The position numbers were made by a program, and so were the translations under genes. A stretch of 38,186 bases of DNA from Candidatus Bipolaricaulota bacterium (GTDB lineage: Bacteria; Bipolaricaulota; Bipolaricaulia; Bipolaricaulales; Bipolaricaulaceae). The stretch spans positions 1-38,186 of the forward strand of contig JAUQPF010000050.1 of the NCBI GenBank assembly GCA_030550535.1, written 5' to 3'. The notes below the pieces were generated by a model that was not told where the DNA came from, searched no databases, and saw only the letters and a program-made list of their open reading frames with translations. Positions 28,560-36,159 of the stretch are shown here, piece after piece (positions within the stretch are counted from its first letter, which is position 1; every line of letters starts with the position of its first letter).

Positions 28560-29335
28560 TCGCCCTGAAAACGGAGCGGGAGCTTGGGGTGGTGGCGGAG
28601 AACGCCCGGCTTTTGCGGGAGATCCTCCGGGATCTTGCGGCCCGGGTGGAGCCCGGGATCACCACAGGGGAATTGGATCGCCTGGCGGAGCGCTGGATCC
28701 GCGCGGCCGGGGCAGAGCCGGCCTTCAAGGGCTACCAGGGCTACCCCGCCACCCTCTGCTGCTCCGTCAACGCCGAGGTGGTCCACGGCATCCCCTCCTT
28801 TCAGCGGGCCCTGCGGGAGGGGGATTTGCTTTCCTTGGACTTGGGGCTGCGGCGCGCCGGGTACTACGCGGACGCGGCGGTTACCGTAGGGGTGGGCAAG
28901 ATCGGCGCCGAGGCCGAGGCCTTGGTGCGGGCCACGCTTTCCGCCTTGCGAGCGGCGGTGGCGGCCGCTAAGATTGGCGCGCACGTTTCGGACCTGTCCT
29001 ACGCCATTGAGTCCACGGCGCGCAGGTTCGGTTTTTATCCGGTGAAGGAATTCGTGGGGCACGGGATCGGCCGAGCCCTCCACGAGGATCCCCAAATCCC
29101 GAACTTTGGGCCCCCGGGGTTCGGGCCCATCCTGCGGGAGGGCATGGTCCTTTGTCCCGAGCCCATGATCAAGGGCGATGATCTTCCCATCCGGATCCTT
29201 CCGGATGGGTGGACCGCGGTCACCGGGAGCGGGGCCCTGGCCGCCCACTTCGAGGAGATGGTGGCCCTGACCTCGGAGGGACCGTGGGTGCTCACCGATT
29301 GGGTTGGGGAGGAGATTTGGGCAAGAAGGAGCTGA
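28556..29335 (+). CDS. map: Methionine aminopeptidase, type I
   Basis: Removes the initiator Met from new proteins. The 259 aa protein holds all five metal ligands of the type I family: D95, D106, H169, E202 and E233, with catalytic-helper H77 (VVHGIP). Numbering is offset by two from the E. coli enzyme, so there are no large insertions; no N-terminal zinc finger is present. It overlaps adk by 4 nt and infA by 19 nt. Confidence 0.98.
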   Translation: MIALKTERELGVVAENARLLREILRDLAARVEPGITTGELDRLAERWIRAAGAEPAFKGYQGYPATLCCSVNAEVVHGIPSFQRALREGDLLSLDLGLRRAGYYADAAVTVGVGKIGAEAEALVRATLSALRAAVAAAKIGAHVSDLSYAIESTARRFGFYPVKEFVGHGIGRALHEDPQIPNFGPPGFGPILREGMVLCPEPMIKGDDLPIRILPDGWTAVTGSGALAAHFEEMVALTSEGPWVLTDWVGEEIWARRS

Positions 29336-29535
29336 TCCGGGCACGGGGTGAGGTGATCGAGGTCCTGCCGGACTGCATGTACCGCGTCCGGCTGGAGACG
29401 GGGCACACCGCCATCTGTGTCACCTCAGGGAAGATGCGGAAGAACTTCATCCGCGTGGTGGTGGGGGATAAGGTGGTGTGCGAGTTCTCTCCCTACGACC
29501 TCACCCGCGGCCGGATCGTGTACCGCGAGAGCTAG
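29317..29535 (+). CDS. infA: Translation initiation factor IF-1
   Basis: OB-fold factor that occupies the A site during initiation. From TTG 29317 it is 72 aa, exactly the E. coli length, and aligns without gaps (GKKELIRARGEVIEVLPD at the start; HTAICVTSGKMRKNFIRVVVGDKV in the core; YDLTRGRIVYRES at the end). GGGGAGGAG sits just upstream and supports this start. The start lies 19 nt inside map. A longer frame extends upstream but overlaps map's coding region. Confidence 0.95.
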   Translation: MGKKELIRARGEVIEVLPDCMYRVRLETGHTAICVTSGKMRKNFIRVVVGDKVVCEFSPYDLTRGRIVYRES

Positions 29536-29544
29536 GAGGAGGCC

Positions 29545-29658
29545 ATGAAGGTGCGGAGCTCCGTGAAGAAGATCTGCGAGAAGTGCCAGGTCCTCCGGCG
29601 CAAGGGCCGGCTGTGGGTGATCTGCCGCAACCCCAAGCACAAGCAGCGGCAGGGGTGA
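29545..29658 (+). CDS. rpmJ: Ribosomal protein L36, zinc-binding form
   Basis: Smallest 50S protein, 37 aa ([19 protein letters not shown] at the start). The zinc ligands are C11, C14, C27 and H32, the C+ pattern. TAGGAGGAGGCC precedes ATG 29545. It fills the gap between infA and rpsM, as in the standard alpha-operon order. Confidence 0.96.
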   Translation: MKVRSSVKKICEKCQVLRRKGRLWVICRNPKHKQRQG

Positions 29659-29661
29659 ACT

Positions 29662-30051
29662 ATGGCCAGAATCGCGGGCGTCAACCTTCCGGCGAAGAAG
29701 AGGATCGACGTGGCTCTGACCTACATCTACGGGATCGGGCCGTCGCTGGCCAAAAAGATCCTGCAGAAGACGGGGATTGACCCGGCCACGCGGGTCATGG
29801 ACCTCACCGAGGAGCAGGTGGCGGCCCTTCGGCAGGAGGTGGAGTCCCTCCCCGTGGAGGGGGATCTCCGCCGCCAGATTCGCGCCAACATCCAGCGGCT
29901 CATCGACATCGGCTGCTACCGGGGGATCCGCCACAAGGTGGGGCTTCCTGTGCGGGGCCAGCGCACCCGCACCAACGCCCGCACCTGGAAGGGGCCGCGG
30001 CCGGACAAGGCCGGGCGGCGCAGCCGCAAGAAGGAAAAGGCCAAGGAGTGA
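29662..30051 (+). CDS. rpsM: Ribosomal protein S13
   Basis: 30S head protein contacting the P-site tRNA and bridge B1. The 129 aa protein has [23 protein letters not shown], the C-terminal signature [17 protein letters not shown], and a basic tail ([11 protein letters not shown]). ATG 29662 is 3 nt after rpmJ with GGGGTGA upstream; rpsK follows after 3 nt. Confidence 0.98.
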   Translation: MARIAGVNLPAKKRIDVALTYIYGIGPSLAKKILQKTGIDPATRVMDLTEEQVAALRQEVESLPVEGDLRRQIRANIQRLIDIGCYRGIRHKVGLPVRGQRTRTNARTWKGPRPDKAGRRSRKKEKAKE

Positions 30052-30054
30052 GGC

Positions 30055-30411
30055 ATGAGCCCCCAGGCCCAGACCCGCAAGAAAAGGAACGTGCGCCTCG
30101 AACGGGCCCGCGTCCACATCCACTCCACCTTCAACAACACCATCCTCACCCTCACCGATCTTGAGGGCAACACCCTGGCCTGGCAGTCCGGGGGGACGGT
30201 GGGGTTCACGGGCTCGCGCAAAGGAACCCCGTACGCGGCGCAGCTCGCCTGCCAGGCGCTGATCCGCCAGATGAAGGAGATGGGGATCCGTTCGGTGATC
30301 GTCACGGTGGACGGGGCGGGACCGGGGCGGCAGCCGGTGATCCAGACCCTCAGGGCCGCGGGGATCCAGGTGGAAGAGGTCAAGAACGTCACCCCCACCC
30401 CGCACAGCTAG
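30055..30411 (+). CDS. rpsK: Ribosomal protein S11
   Basis: 30S platform protein near the mRNA exit. The 118 aa protein has [39 protein letters not shown], and the C-terminal signature [29 protein letters not shown] precedes the ATG. The protein is slightly short because of a reduced N-terminal extension, within family range. Confidence 0.98.
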   Translation: MSPQAQTRKKRNVRLERARVHIHSTFNNTILTLTDLEGNTLAWQSGGTVGFTGSRKGTPYAAQLACQALIRQMKEMGIRSVIVTVDGAGPGRQPVIQTLRAAGIQVEEVKNVTPTPHS

Positions 30412-30419
30412 GAGGAGCG

Positions 30420-31043
30420 ATGGGCAAGTACATCGGACCCAAGTGCCGGCTTTGTCGGCGTGAAGGGGTGAAGCTCTTTTTGCGCGGGGATCGCTGCTAT
30501 TCCCCGAAGTGCGCGTTGCAGCGTCGGCCCACCCTGCCGGGGCAGCACGGCCGCTTCCGCCGGCGCCTGACCCTCTACGCCCTGCGCCTGCGGGAAAAAC
30601 AGAAGCTCAAGCGGATCTACGGCGTGCGGGAGGAGCAGTTCCGCCGGTACGTGGAGTGGGCCAAGGAGTTCAAGGGCGTGACCGGCGAGGCCCTGCTCAA
30701 GTTCCTGGAGCGCCGGCTGGATAACGTGGTGTACCGTGCGGGGTTCGCCGTCTCCCGGGCCCAAGCCCGCCAGCTCGTTTCCCACGGGCACTTCCTCGTG
30801 AACGGCCGGGTGACCAACATCCCTTCCTACCTCGTGGAGGAGGGCGACATCATCGAGGTCAAGCCCCAGTCCAAGGAGAAGCTCAAGGCCTTCATCCGGG
30901 AGATCGCGAACCGGCGGCCTGTCCCCAGCTGGCTCACCCGGGATCTGGAGGGGCTGCGGGTCCAGGTGAACGCCGAGCCCACCCTGGATGAGCTCGAGCA
31001 CGCGGTGGACACGAGCCTGATCGTGGAGTACTACTCCCGCTAG
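30420..31043 (+). CDS. rpsD: Ribosomal protein S4, zinc-binding form
   Basis: Primary 16S-binding protein of the 30S body. The 207 aa protein has an N-terminal zinc site, C9, C12, C26 and C31, the C+ form, and an S4 RNA-binding domain with [38 protein letters not shown] is the conserved N-terminal loop. TAGGAGGAGCG precedes the ATG. It is followed after 2 nt by rpoA. Confidence 0.98.
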   Translation: MGKYIGPKCRLCRREGVKLFLRGDRCYSPKCALQRRPTLPGQHGRFRRRLTLYALRLREKQKLKRIYGVREEQFRRYVEWAKEFKGVTGEALLKFLERRLDNVVYRAGFAVSRAQARQLVSHGHFLVNGRVTNIPSYLVEEGDIIEVKPQSKEKLKAFIREIANRRPVPSWLTRDLEGLRVQVNAEPTLDELEHAVDTSLIVEYYSR

Positions 31044-31045
31044 CG

Positions 31046-31969
31046 ATGGTGGACTTCATTTTTCCGGAGACGGCAAGCTGGGTGGAGCACACCGACCGGT
31101 ACGGGCGGTTGGTGATGGCTCCGTTGGAGCGGGGGTATGCCACAACCTTGGGCAACGCCCTGCGCCGGGTGCTCCTCTCCTCCATCCCTGGGGCGGCGGT
31201 GGTGCGCATCTACATCCCCGGAAAATACCACGAGTACGACGTCATTGAAGGGGTGAGGGAGGACATCCTCAACATCATCCTCAACCTCAAGGAGCTGGCC
31301 ATCCGCACGGAGGACAGCGAGCTGCACCGCATGTACCTCAACGTGAGCGGGCCCAAGGAGGTGGTGGCCGCGGACATCCAGGTGCCCGCGGGCCTCACCA
31401 TCGTCAACCCCGACCACTACATCGCCACCGTGGAGGAGGGAGGGCGGCTAGAGATCGAGATGGAGGTGGAGGTGGGCCGCGGCTTCCGCCCGGCCGAGGA
31501 GAACAAAAGGGAGGACGCCCCCTTGGGCCTCATCCCCGTGGACGCCGATTTCTCGCCCGTGGAGAAGGTGAACTTCCTCGTGGAGGAGATGCGCGTGGGC
31601 GGCCGCTCCGGGTACGAGCGCCTGATCCTCGACGTTTGGACCAACGGAGCGATCAGCCCACGCGAGGCCGTGCGGGAGGCGGTGAGCATCCTCCAGCGGC
31701 ACCTGGACCTTCTGGAGAGGGTGGAGGGGCCGAGCACGCCCAAGGCCGAGGCCCCCAGCGAATACGACCGGCCCCTCTCCGAGCTGGGGTTCGAAATCCG
31801 CGCCTGTAACCTCCTCAAGGAGGCGGGCATCGTAACTCTTGGCGACCTCCTTTCCCGCACGCGGGAGGAAATCGCTGATATCCACGGACTGGGCGAGAAG
31901 ACCCTGGCCAAGCTGGAGCAGCGCCTGAGCGAACTTGGGCACCGCTTGCGCTCGGAGAAGGAGGGCTGA
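31046..31969 (+). CDS. rpoA: DNA-directed RNA polymerase subunit alpha
   Basis: Assembly platform of core RNA polymerase. The 307 aa protein has the N-terminal dimerisation domain (RGYATTLGNALRRVLLSSIPG at about 29-49) and a C-terminal domain after a short linker. The latter holds IRACNLLKEAGIVTLGDLL, where the Arg and Asn match E. coli R265 and N268, which contact UP-element DNA. ATG 31046 is 2 nt after rpsD with no Shine-Dalgarno, so coupling is likely; the stop shares one base with rplQ. Confidence 0.98.
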   Translation: MVDFIFPETASWVEHTDRYGRLVMAPLERGYATTLGNALRRVLLSSIPGAAVVRIYIPGKYHEYDVIEGVREDILNIILNLKELAIRTEDSELHRMYLNVSGPKEVVAADIQVPAGLTIVNPDHYIATVEEGGRLEIEMEVEVGRGFRPAEENKREDAPLGLIPVDADFSPVEKVNFLVEEMRVGGRSGYERLILDVWTNGAISPREAVREAVSILQRHLDLLERVEGPSTPKAEAPSEYDRPLSELGFEIRACNLLKEAGIVTLGDLLSRTREEIADIHGLGEKTLAKLEQRLSELGHRLRSEKEG

Positions 31970-32319
31970 TGCGGCACCGCAAGAAAGTCCTCAAGCTCTC
32001 GATGAAGGCCGATCGGCGCCGCCTGGTCCTGGCCGGTCAGGCCCGTGACCTCATCCTGTACGGGAAGGTCGACACCACGCCGGCGCGGGCCCGGGCCACC
32101 CAGCGCCTCGTGGAGCGGCTCGTGACCTGGGCCAAGGAGGACACCCAGGCCCATCGGCGCATGGCCTTCGCCATCCTGCGGGACAAGCAGGCCACGGAAA
32201 AGCTCTTTTCGGAAATCGGGCCCAAGTACAAGGATCGAGAGGGCGGGTACACGCGCGTTCTAAAGCTGGGGCCGCGTCTGGGCGACGGGGCGGAAATGGC
32301 CCGCCTCACCTGGGTATGA
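31969..32319 (+). CDS. rplQ: Ribosomal protein L17
   Basis: 50S protein near the tunnel exit. The 116 aa protein has MRHRKKVLKLSMKADRRRLV and the ITTPARARATQRLVERLVTWAK-like signature (here VDTTPARARA), ending GGYTRVLKLGPRLGDGAEMARLTWV. AAGGAGGG precedes ATG 31969. It normally ends the alpha operon, but here overlaps a RidA-family gene by 4 nt. Confidence 0.98.
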   Translation: MRHRKKVLKLSMKADRRRLVLAGQARDLILYGKVDTTPARARATQRLVERLVTWAKEDTQAHRRMAFAILRDKQATEKLFSEIGPKYKDREGGYTRVLKLGPRLGDGAEMARLTWV

Positions 32320-32699
32320 CCAAACGCGCCGTCACCCCTCCAGGCCTGCACACCGTGGGCCCCTACTCCCCGGCGATCCGCGCCGGGGATTTTCTTTTCA
32401 TCTCCGGACAGATCCCCTTGGATCCTCAGGGCGGCCTCTTTTCCGGCCCCATGGAGGCCCAGACCCAGCGGTGCCTGGAACAGATCAAGGAGATCCTGGC
32501 CGCCGCCGGCGGAACCCTCAAGGACCTGGTCAAGGTCACCATCTATCTTGTGGACATGAAGGATTTTGATGCCGTGAACCGCGCTTACGCTGCGTATTTC
32601 GATTTGGAGCCGCCCGCGCGGGCCTGCGTGGGCGTGGCCGCCCTCCCCAAAGGCGCCCGCATCGAGATCGAGGCCCTAGCCTACTTGCCCGAACGCTAA
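32316..32699 (+). CDS. RidA-family enamine/imine deaminase
   Basis: Expected to hydrolyse reactive enamine/imine products of PLP enzymes, such as 2-aminoacrylate from serine or threonine dehydratases. The 127 aa protein has GPYSPAIRAGDFLFISGQIPLD, and ARACVGVAALPKGARIEIEA with R102 (E. coli R105) and E120, which marks the active RidA subgroup. ATG 32316 overlaps the rplQ stop by 4 nt. It is thus the last gene of the ribosomal cluster. Its stop codon is shared with the convergent threonine dehydrogenase gene. Confidence 0.93.
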   Translation: MTKRAVTPPGLHTVGPYSPAIRAGDFLFISGQIPLDPQGGLFSGPMEAQTQRCLEQIKEILAAAGGTLKDLVKVTIYLVDMKDFDAVNRAYAAYFDLEPPARACVGVAALPKGARIEIEALAYLPER

Positions 32700-33655
32700 A
32701 GTTCCCCGCGCTCCTTGCGCTTTTGAAGCGCGACCAGCATGGCCTCCACCATTTTGGGGAGATCGTAGTCGGGCTTCCAACCCCAGTCCTCCCGGGCGGC
32801 GGAGTCGTCGATCGTGCGGGGCCAGCTATCGGCGATGTGCTGGCGAAAGTCGGGTTTGTACTGCACACGGAAGCCCGGTACCCTCTTTTGGATCTCCCGC
32901 GCCAGCTCCTCCGCAGAGAAGCTCATCCCCGTCACGTTGTAGATGCGGTAGCGCAGGCGCGCAGGATCGGCCTCCATGAGCCGAAGCGTGGCCTTGAGGC
33001 AATCGGGCATGTACATCATGGGGAGGACCGTATCCGGCCGCACAAAGCACGTGTAGGGCTCGCCCCTTACCGCAGCATAAAAAATCTCCACCGCGTAGTC
33101 GGTGGTTCCCCCGCCGGGTGGCGTCTCGCTGGAGATGATCCCCGGGAACCTAAGGCCCCGCACGTCCAACCCGTAGCGCCGGTGGTAGTACTCGCAGAGG
33201 AGCTCGCCCGCGACCTTGGTGATCCCGTACATGGTGGTGGGGGAGAGGATCGTGTCCTGGGGCGTGTTGTCCCTGGGGGTTTTGGGGCCGAAGACGGCGA
33301 TGGAGCTGGGCCAGAAGATCCGGCGCACGCCGGTTTGACGTGCCACCTCCAGGACGTTGTAGAGGCCTTCCATGTTCACGCGCCAGGCGAGGTCCGGGTT
33401 TTGTTCGCCGGTTGCGGAGAGGATCGCGGCAAGGTGATAGATCTCGGTGATCCTGTGCTCACGCACCGTCCTTTCCAATTGCGCCCGGTCGGTGACGTCT
33501 AGAGTCACAAAGGGCCCCGTATCGACCAGCCGCGGGTTCGGCGATTTCTTGTGGCCGGCGGCCACCACGTTTTCGCCGCCGTACTTCTCCCGCAACACCA
33601 GCGTAAGCTCCGATCCTATTTGCCCCGTCGCCCCTGTGATCAGGATCTTCGTCAT
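32696..33655 (-). CDS. SDR-type L-threonine 3-dehydrogenase (NAD-dependent epimerase fold)
   Basis: Predicted to oxidise L-threonine to 2-amino-3-ketobutyrate with NAD+. The 319 aa protein is an extended SDR: GATGQIGS at residues 8-15, an SSIAVFGP strand, and YGITK for the catalytic Tyr and Lys. RFPGIISSETPPGGGTTDYAVEIFY is typical of the SDR-type threonine dehydrogenases of bacteria, Thermoplasma and animals rather than nucleotide-sugar epimerases. The divergent neighbour is kbl, which uses the product, and this strongly supports the call. ATG 33655 has GAGGAAA upstream. Confidence 0.87.
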   Translation of the reverse strand: MTKILITGATGQIGSELTLVLREKYGGENVVAAGHKKSPNPRLVDTGPFVTLDVTDRAQLERTVREHRITEIYHLAAILSATGEQNPDLAWRVNMEGLYNVLEVARQTGVRRIFWPSSIAVFGPKTPRDNTPQDTILSPTTMYGITKVAGELLCEYYHRRYGLDVRGLRFPGIISSETPPGGGTTDYAVEIFYAAVRGEPYTCFVRPDTVLPMMYMPDCLKATLRLMEADPARLRYRIYNVTGMSFSAEELAREIQKRVPGFRVQYKPDFRQHIADSWPRTIDDSAAREDWGWKPDYDLPKMVEAMLVALQKRKERGEL

Positions 33656-33672
33656 AATTTCCTCGCTTTGCC

Positions 33673-33701
33673 ATTCTAGCCTGTGCTTTTCGCGAAGGCA
33701 A
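33673..33701 (-). promoter_or_regulatory. Candidate sigma70-type promoter for threonine dehydrogenase gene
   Basis: On the minus strand, TTGCCT and TAGAAT (5 of 6) are separated by 17 nt, 17 nt before the start codon. The GAGGAAA ribosome binding site falls just downstream of the expected transcript start. Confidence 0.55.
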
Positions 33702-33711
33702 ACGGGAAAAG

Positions 33712-33740
33712 TTGCTGAAGCCCGTAGCCTAGGGTACTTT
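33712..33740 (+). promoter_or_regulatory. Candidate promoter for kbl
   Basis: TTGCTG and TACTTT are separated by 17 nt, and the transcript would start about 10 nt before the GAGGAGGGAGG ribosome binding site. The -10 match is weak (3 of 6). It is back to back with the promoter of the threonine dehydrogenase gene, leaving about 10 nt between the two -35 boxes. Confidence 0.35.
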
Positions 33741-33757
33741 TAAGACGAGGAGGGAGG

Positions 33758-34933
33758 ATGGGCAAGTACGATTTCATTGTGGCGGAGCTGGAGTCCCTCA
33801 AGGCTCAAGGCATGTACAACATCATCCGCACCATCGAGAGCGCGGTGGGCGCCTGGACCGTGGTGGACGGAAAGCGCGTCCTCAACATGTGCTCCAACAA
33901 CTACCTCGGGTTCGCCAACGATCCGGAGCTCAAGGCTGCGGCCATTCGGGCCATCGAAGAGTACGGGGTGGGACCTGCTGCGGTGCGCTCCATCGCCGGC
34001 ACCATGGCCCTCCACCGCGAGCTTGAGCGCAAGCTCGCGGAGTTCAAGGGCTGCGAGGACGCCGTGACCTTCCAGTCGGGGTTCTGCGCGAACCTGGCCA
34101 CGATCCCCCTCATCGCCGGCCCGGGCGCCGTGATCTTCACCGACGAGCTCAACCACGCCTCCATCATCGACGGCTGCCGTCTCACCAAAGCCGAGCGCGT
34201 CATCTACCCCCATCGGGACGTGGATTTCCTGGCCAAAGCCTTGGAGGAGAGAAAGAGCGCGCCGGTGAAGCTCATCGTCACGGACGGCGTGTTCTCCATG
34301 GATGGGGACCTTGCGCCGCTTCCGAAGATCGTGGAGCTGGCCGAGCGCTACGAGGCCCTGGTGATGGTGGACGACGCCCATGGGGAGGGGGTTTTGGGCT
34401 CCCATGGCCGGGGCATCGTGGACCACTTCGGGCTCCACGGCCGGGTGGACATCGAGGTGGGCACCCTCTCCAAGGCCTTTGGGGTGATGGGCGGCTATGT
34501 CGCGGGGAAGCGGGAGATCGTGGAGTTCCTGCGCCAGCGGGGCCGTCCTTTCCTCTTTTCCAGCGCCGCCACCCCCGCCGACGTCGCCGCCTGCATTGCC
34601 GCCGTGGACATCCTCATGCGCTCCGACGAGCGCGTAAAAAGGCTTTGGGAGAACGCGCGCTACTTCAAGACCAAGATGGTGGAGCTCGGGTTCGACATTG
34701 GGCAATCCCAAACCCCCATCACGCCCGTGATGCTTGGCGAGGCCCACACCGCTTGGGAGTTCTCCAAGATGCTTTTTGAGGAAGGGGTCTTCGCCCAGGC
34801 CATCACCTATCCTACCGTGCCCAAGGGCAAGGCCCGCATCCGTGTTATGGTCTCCGCCATCCACACCAAGGAGGACCTGGACTTCGCCCTCGATGCGTTC
34901 GCGAAAGTGGGGAGGAAGCTCGGGGTGATCTAG
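33758..34933 (+). CDS. kbl: Glycine C-acetyltransferase (2-amino-3-ketobutyrate CoA ligase)
   Basis: PLP enzyme cleaving 2-amino-3-ketobutyrate with CoA to glycine and acetyl-CoA. The 391 aa alpha-oxoamine synthase shows [49 protein letters not shown], and the PLP lysine K239 in [13 protein letters not shown]. Length and the start [20 protein letters not shown] fit Kbl better than AONS or SPT, and the neighbouring threonine dehydrogenase settles it. The stop (34931-34933) lies on the same CTAG as the stop of the convergent HD gene. Confidence 0.95.
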   Translation: MGKYDFIVAELESLKAQGMYNIIRTIESAVGAWTVVDGKRVLNMCSNNYLGFANDPELKAAAIRAIEEYGVGPAAVRSIAGTMALHRELERKLAEFKGCEDAVTFQSGFCANLATIPLIAGPGAVIFTDELNHASIIDGCRLTKAERVIYPHRDVDFLAKALEERKSAPVKLIVTDGVFSMDGDLAPLPKIVELAERYEALVMVDDAHGEGVLGSHGRGIVDHFGLHGRVDIEVGTLSKAFGVMGGYVAGKREIVEFLRQRGRPFLFSSAATPADVAACIAAVDILMRSDERVKRLWENARYFKTKMVELGFDIGQSQTPITPVMLGEAHTAWEFSKMLFEEGVFAQAITYPTVPKGKARIRVMVSAIHTKEDLDFALDAFAKVGRKLGVI

Positions 34934-35475
34934 AGCCCGAGATCCCCGGCGATTCCCTTCATCGCTCCGAGCACGACCTCCACGAAGTTGGGGAGGTCCA
35001 AGCCCAACTTTTGGCACAAGGCGATGTCCTCCCGAGAGGCGGAGCGGGCGAAGCCCTTCTCCTTGTAGCGGTTGAGGACGTTTTGGGTGGAGAGGCCGGC
35101 GAGCCGCTCGGGGTGCACGAGGGCCGCGGCCACGATGAGCCCCGTGAGGGGGTCCACAGCGGTGAGGGCGATCTCCATGGGCTCTTCGGGTTCCTTATGG
35201 CCGGCGTGGGCCAGGATGGCCTGGAGGATCTCCTCGTCGGCGAAGCCCAAGCCCCTGAGGAGCTCCACCGTGCGCTTCCCGTGAATGTCCGGCCGGTCCT
35301 TGGTCTCCTCGTAATCGAGGTCGTGGAGGAGGCCGGCCAGGGCCCAGCGCGCGGGATCCCCACCGAAGCGCGGGGCCAAGGCCCGCATCCCCGCCTCCAC
35401 GGCCAGCATGTGCTTCACCAGGTTCTTCGTGCGAACCCTTTCCTCCACCAAACGAAGCGCCTCTTCTCGGGTCAT
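34930..35475 (-). CDS. HD-domain phosphohydrolase, function unknown
   Basis: A 181 aa protein of the HD superfamily. H22, the H51-D52 pair (LLHDLDYE), H65 (DIHGKR), AHAGH, and Asp in TAVDPLTGL provide the expected metal ligands. The fold suits hydrolysis of a small nucleotide or phosphate ester, but nothing shows the substrate. ATG 35475 overlaps the nth stop by 4 nt (ATGA), with GGAGGG upstream, so it is second in an operon with nth. A long frame upstream overlaps nth and is not coding. Confidence 0.85.
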   Translation of the reverse strand: MTREEALRLVEERVRTKNLVKHMLAVEAGMRALAPRFGGDPARWALAGLLHDLDYEETKDRPDIHGKRTVELLRGLGFADEEILQAILAHAGHKEPEEPMEIALTAVDPLTGLIVAAALVHPERLAGLSTQNVLNRYKEKGFARSASREDIALCQKLGLDLPNFVEVVLGAMKGIAGDLGL

Positions 35476-36122
35476 CCCTCCTCCTTTTGGGCGTAAGCGC
35501 AGAGGGTTCGAAGCGGGCAACGCGAGCACCGGGGGTTTCGGGGCCGGCAATATTCGCGGCCAAGGCGAATCAGGTTGAGATGCAGGGGATACGCGCGGCC
35601 CCGGGGGATGAGGGGAGCCAAGGCCTCGTGCGGATCCCCCCGGCCGTTCCAAAGCCCCAGCCGTTGGGTCACCCGGGCGATGTGGGTATCCACGGGAAAC
35701 CTCTCGTGCCCAAAGGCGAAGAGGAGGACGATGTACGCCGTCTTTTTCCCCACCCCCGGCAGGGAGAGGAGCCACGCCTCTGCTTCCTTTGGGGGGAGCG
35801 CCTCCAAAAACGAAAGGGAAAGCTCACCCCGCTCGGCCAGGATGCGGCGGAGGACCTCCTGGAGGCGTCGTGCCCGCTGGTGGTGCATCCCCGCCGGCCG
35901 GAGGGCCGCGGCCACCTCCTCCACGGGCGCCGCCACAACGTCCTCCAGCCTGGGAAAGCGGGCGCGCAGGGCCTCGTAAGCCCTGTCCCGATTGCGGTCG
36001 GAGGTGTTCTGGGAAAGAATGGTGCACACCAAAAGCTCCAGGGGGTCGAAACGCGGTCTTTCGGGGTCCCCGAAGGCTTCGCGCAGACGTCGATCGATCT
36101 CCCCAAAGAGCGCGACCGCCAC
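35472..36122 (-). CDS. nth: Endonuclease III (DNA glycosylase/AP lyase)
   Basis: Base-excision repair enzyme removing oxidised pyrimidines. The 216 aa protein has LLVCTILSQNTSDRN, the helix-hairpin-helix LPGVGKKTA with catalytic K127, and D145 in VDTHIARV. The C-terminal [4Fe-4S] loop has C192, C199, C202 and C208 with standard C-X6-C-X2-C-X5-C spacing. The GTG start at 36122 is 29 nt from the divergent glycerate kinase start. No Shine-Dalgarno is seen, and a -10 lies 8 nt upstream, so the mRNA may be leaderless. Confidence 0.95.
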   Translation of the reverse strand: MAVALFGEIDRRLREAFGDPERPRFDPLELLVCTILSQNTSDRNRDRAYEALRARFPRLEDVVAAPVEEVAAALRPAGMHHQRARRLQEVLRRILAERGELSLSFLEALPPKEAEAWLLSLPGVGKKTAYIVLLFAFGHERFPVDTHIARVTQRLGLWNGRGDPHEALAPLIPRGRAYPLHLNLIRLGREYCRPRNPRCSRCPLRTLCAYAQKEEG

Positions 36123-36130
36123 AGGCCCCG

Positions 36131-36159
36131 AGGATAGGAAGGGGGAAGACGTTGGGCAA
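36131..36159 (-). promoter_or_regulatory. Candidate promoter for nth-HD operon overlapping glycerate kinase start
   Basis: On the minus strand, TTGCCC and TATCCT are separated by 17 nt; each matches 4 of 6. The -35 and part of the spacer lie over the TTG start codon and first codons of the divergent glycerate kinase gene. The -10 ends 8 nt from the nth GTG. Confidence 0.4.
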
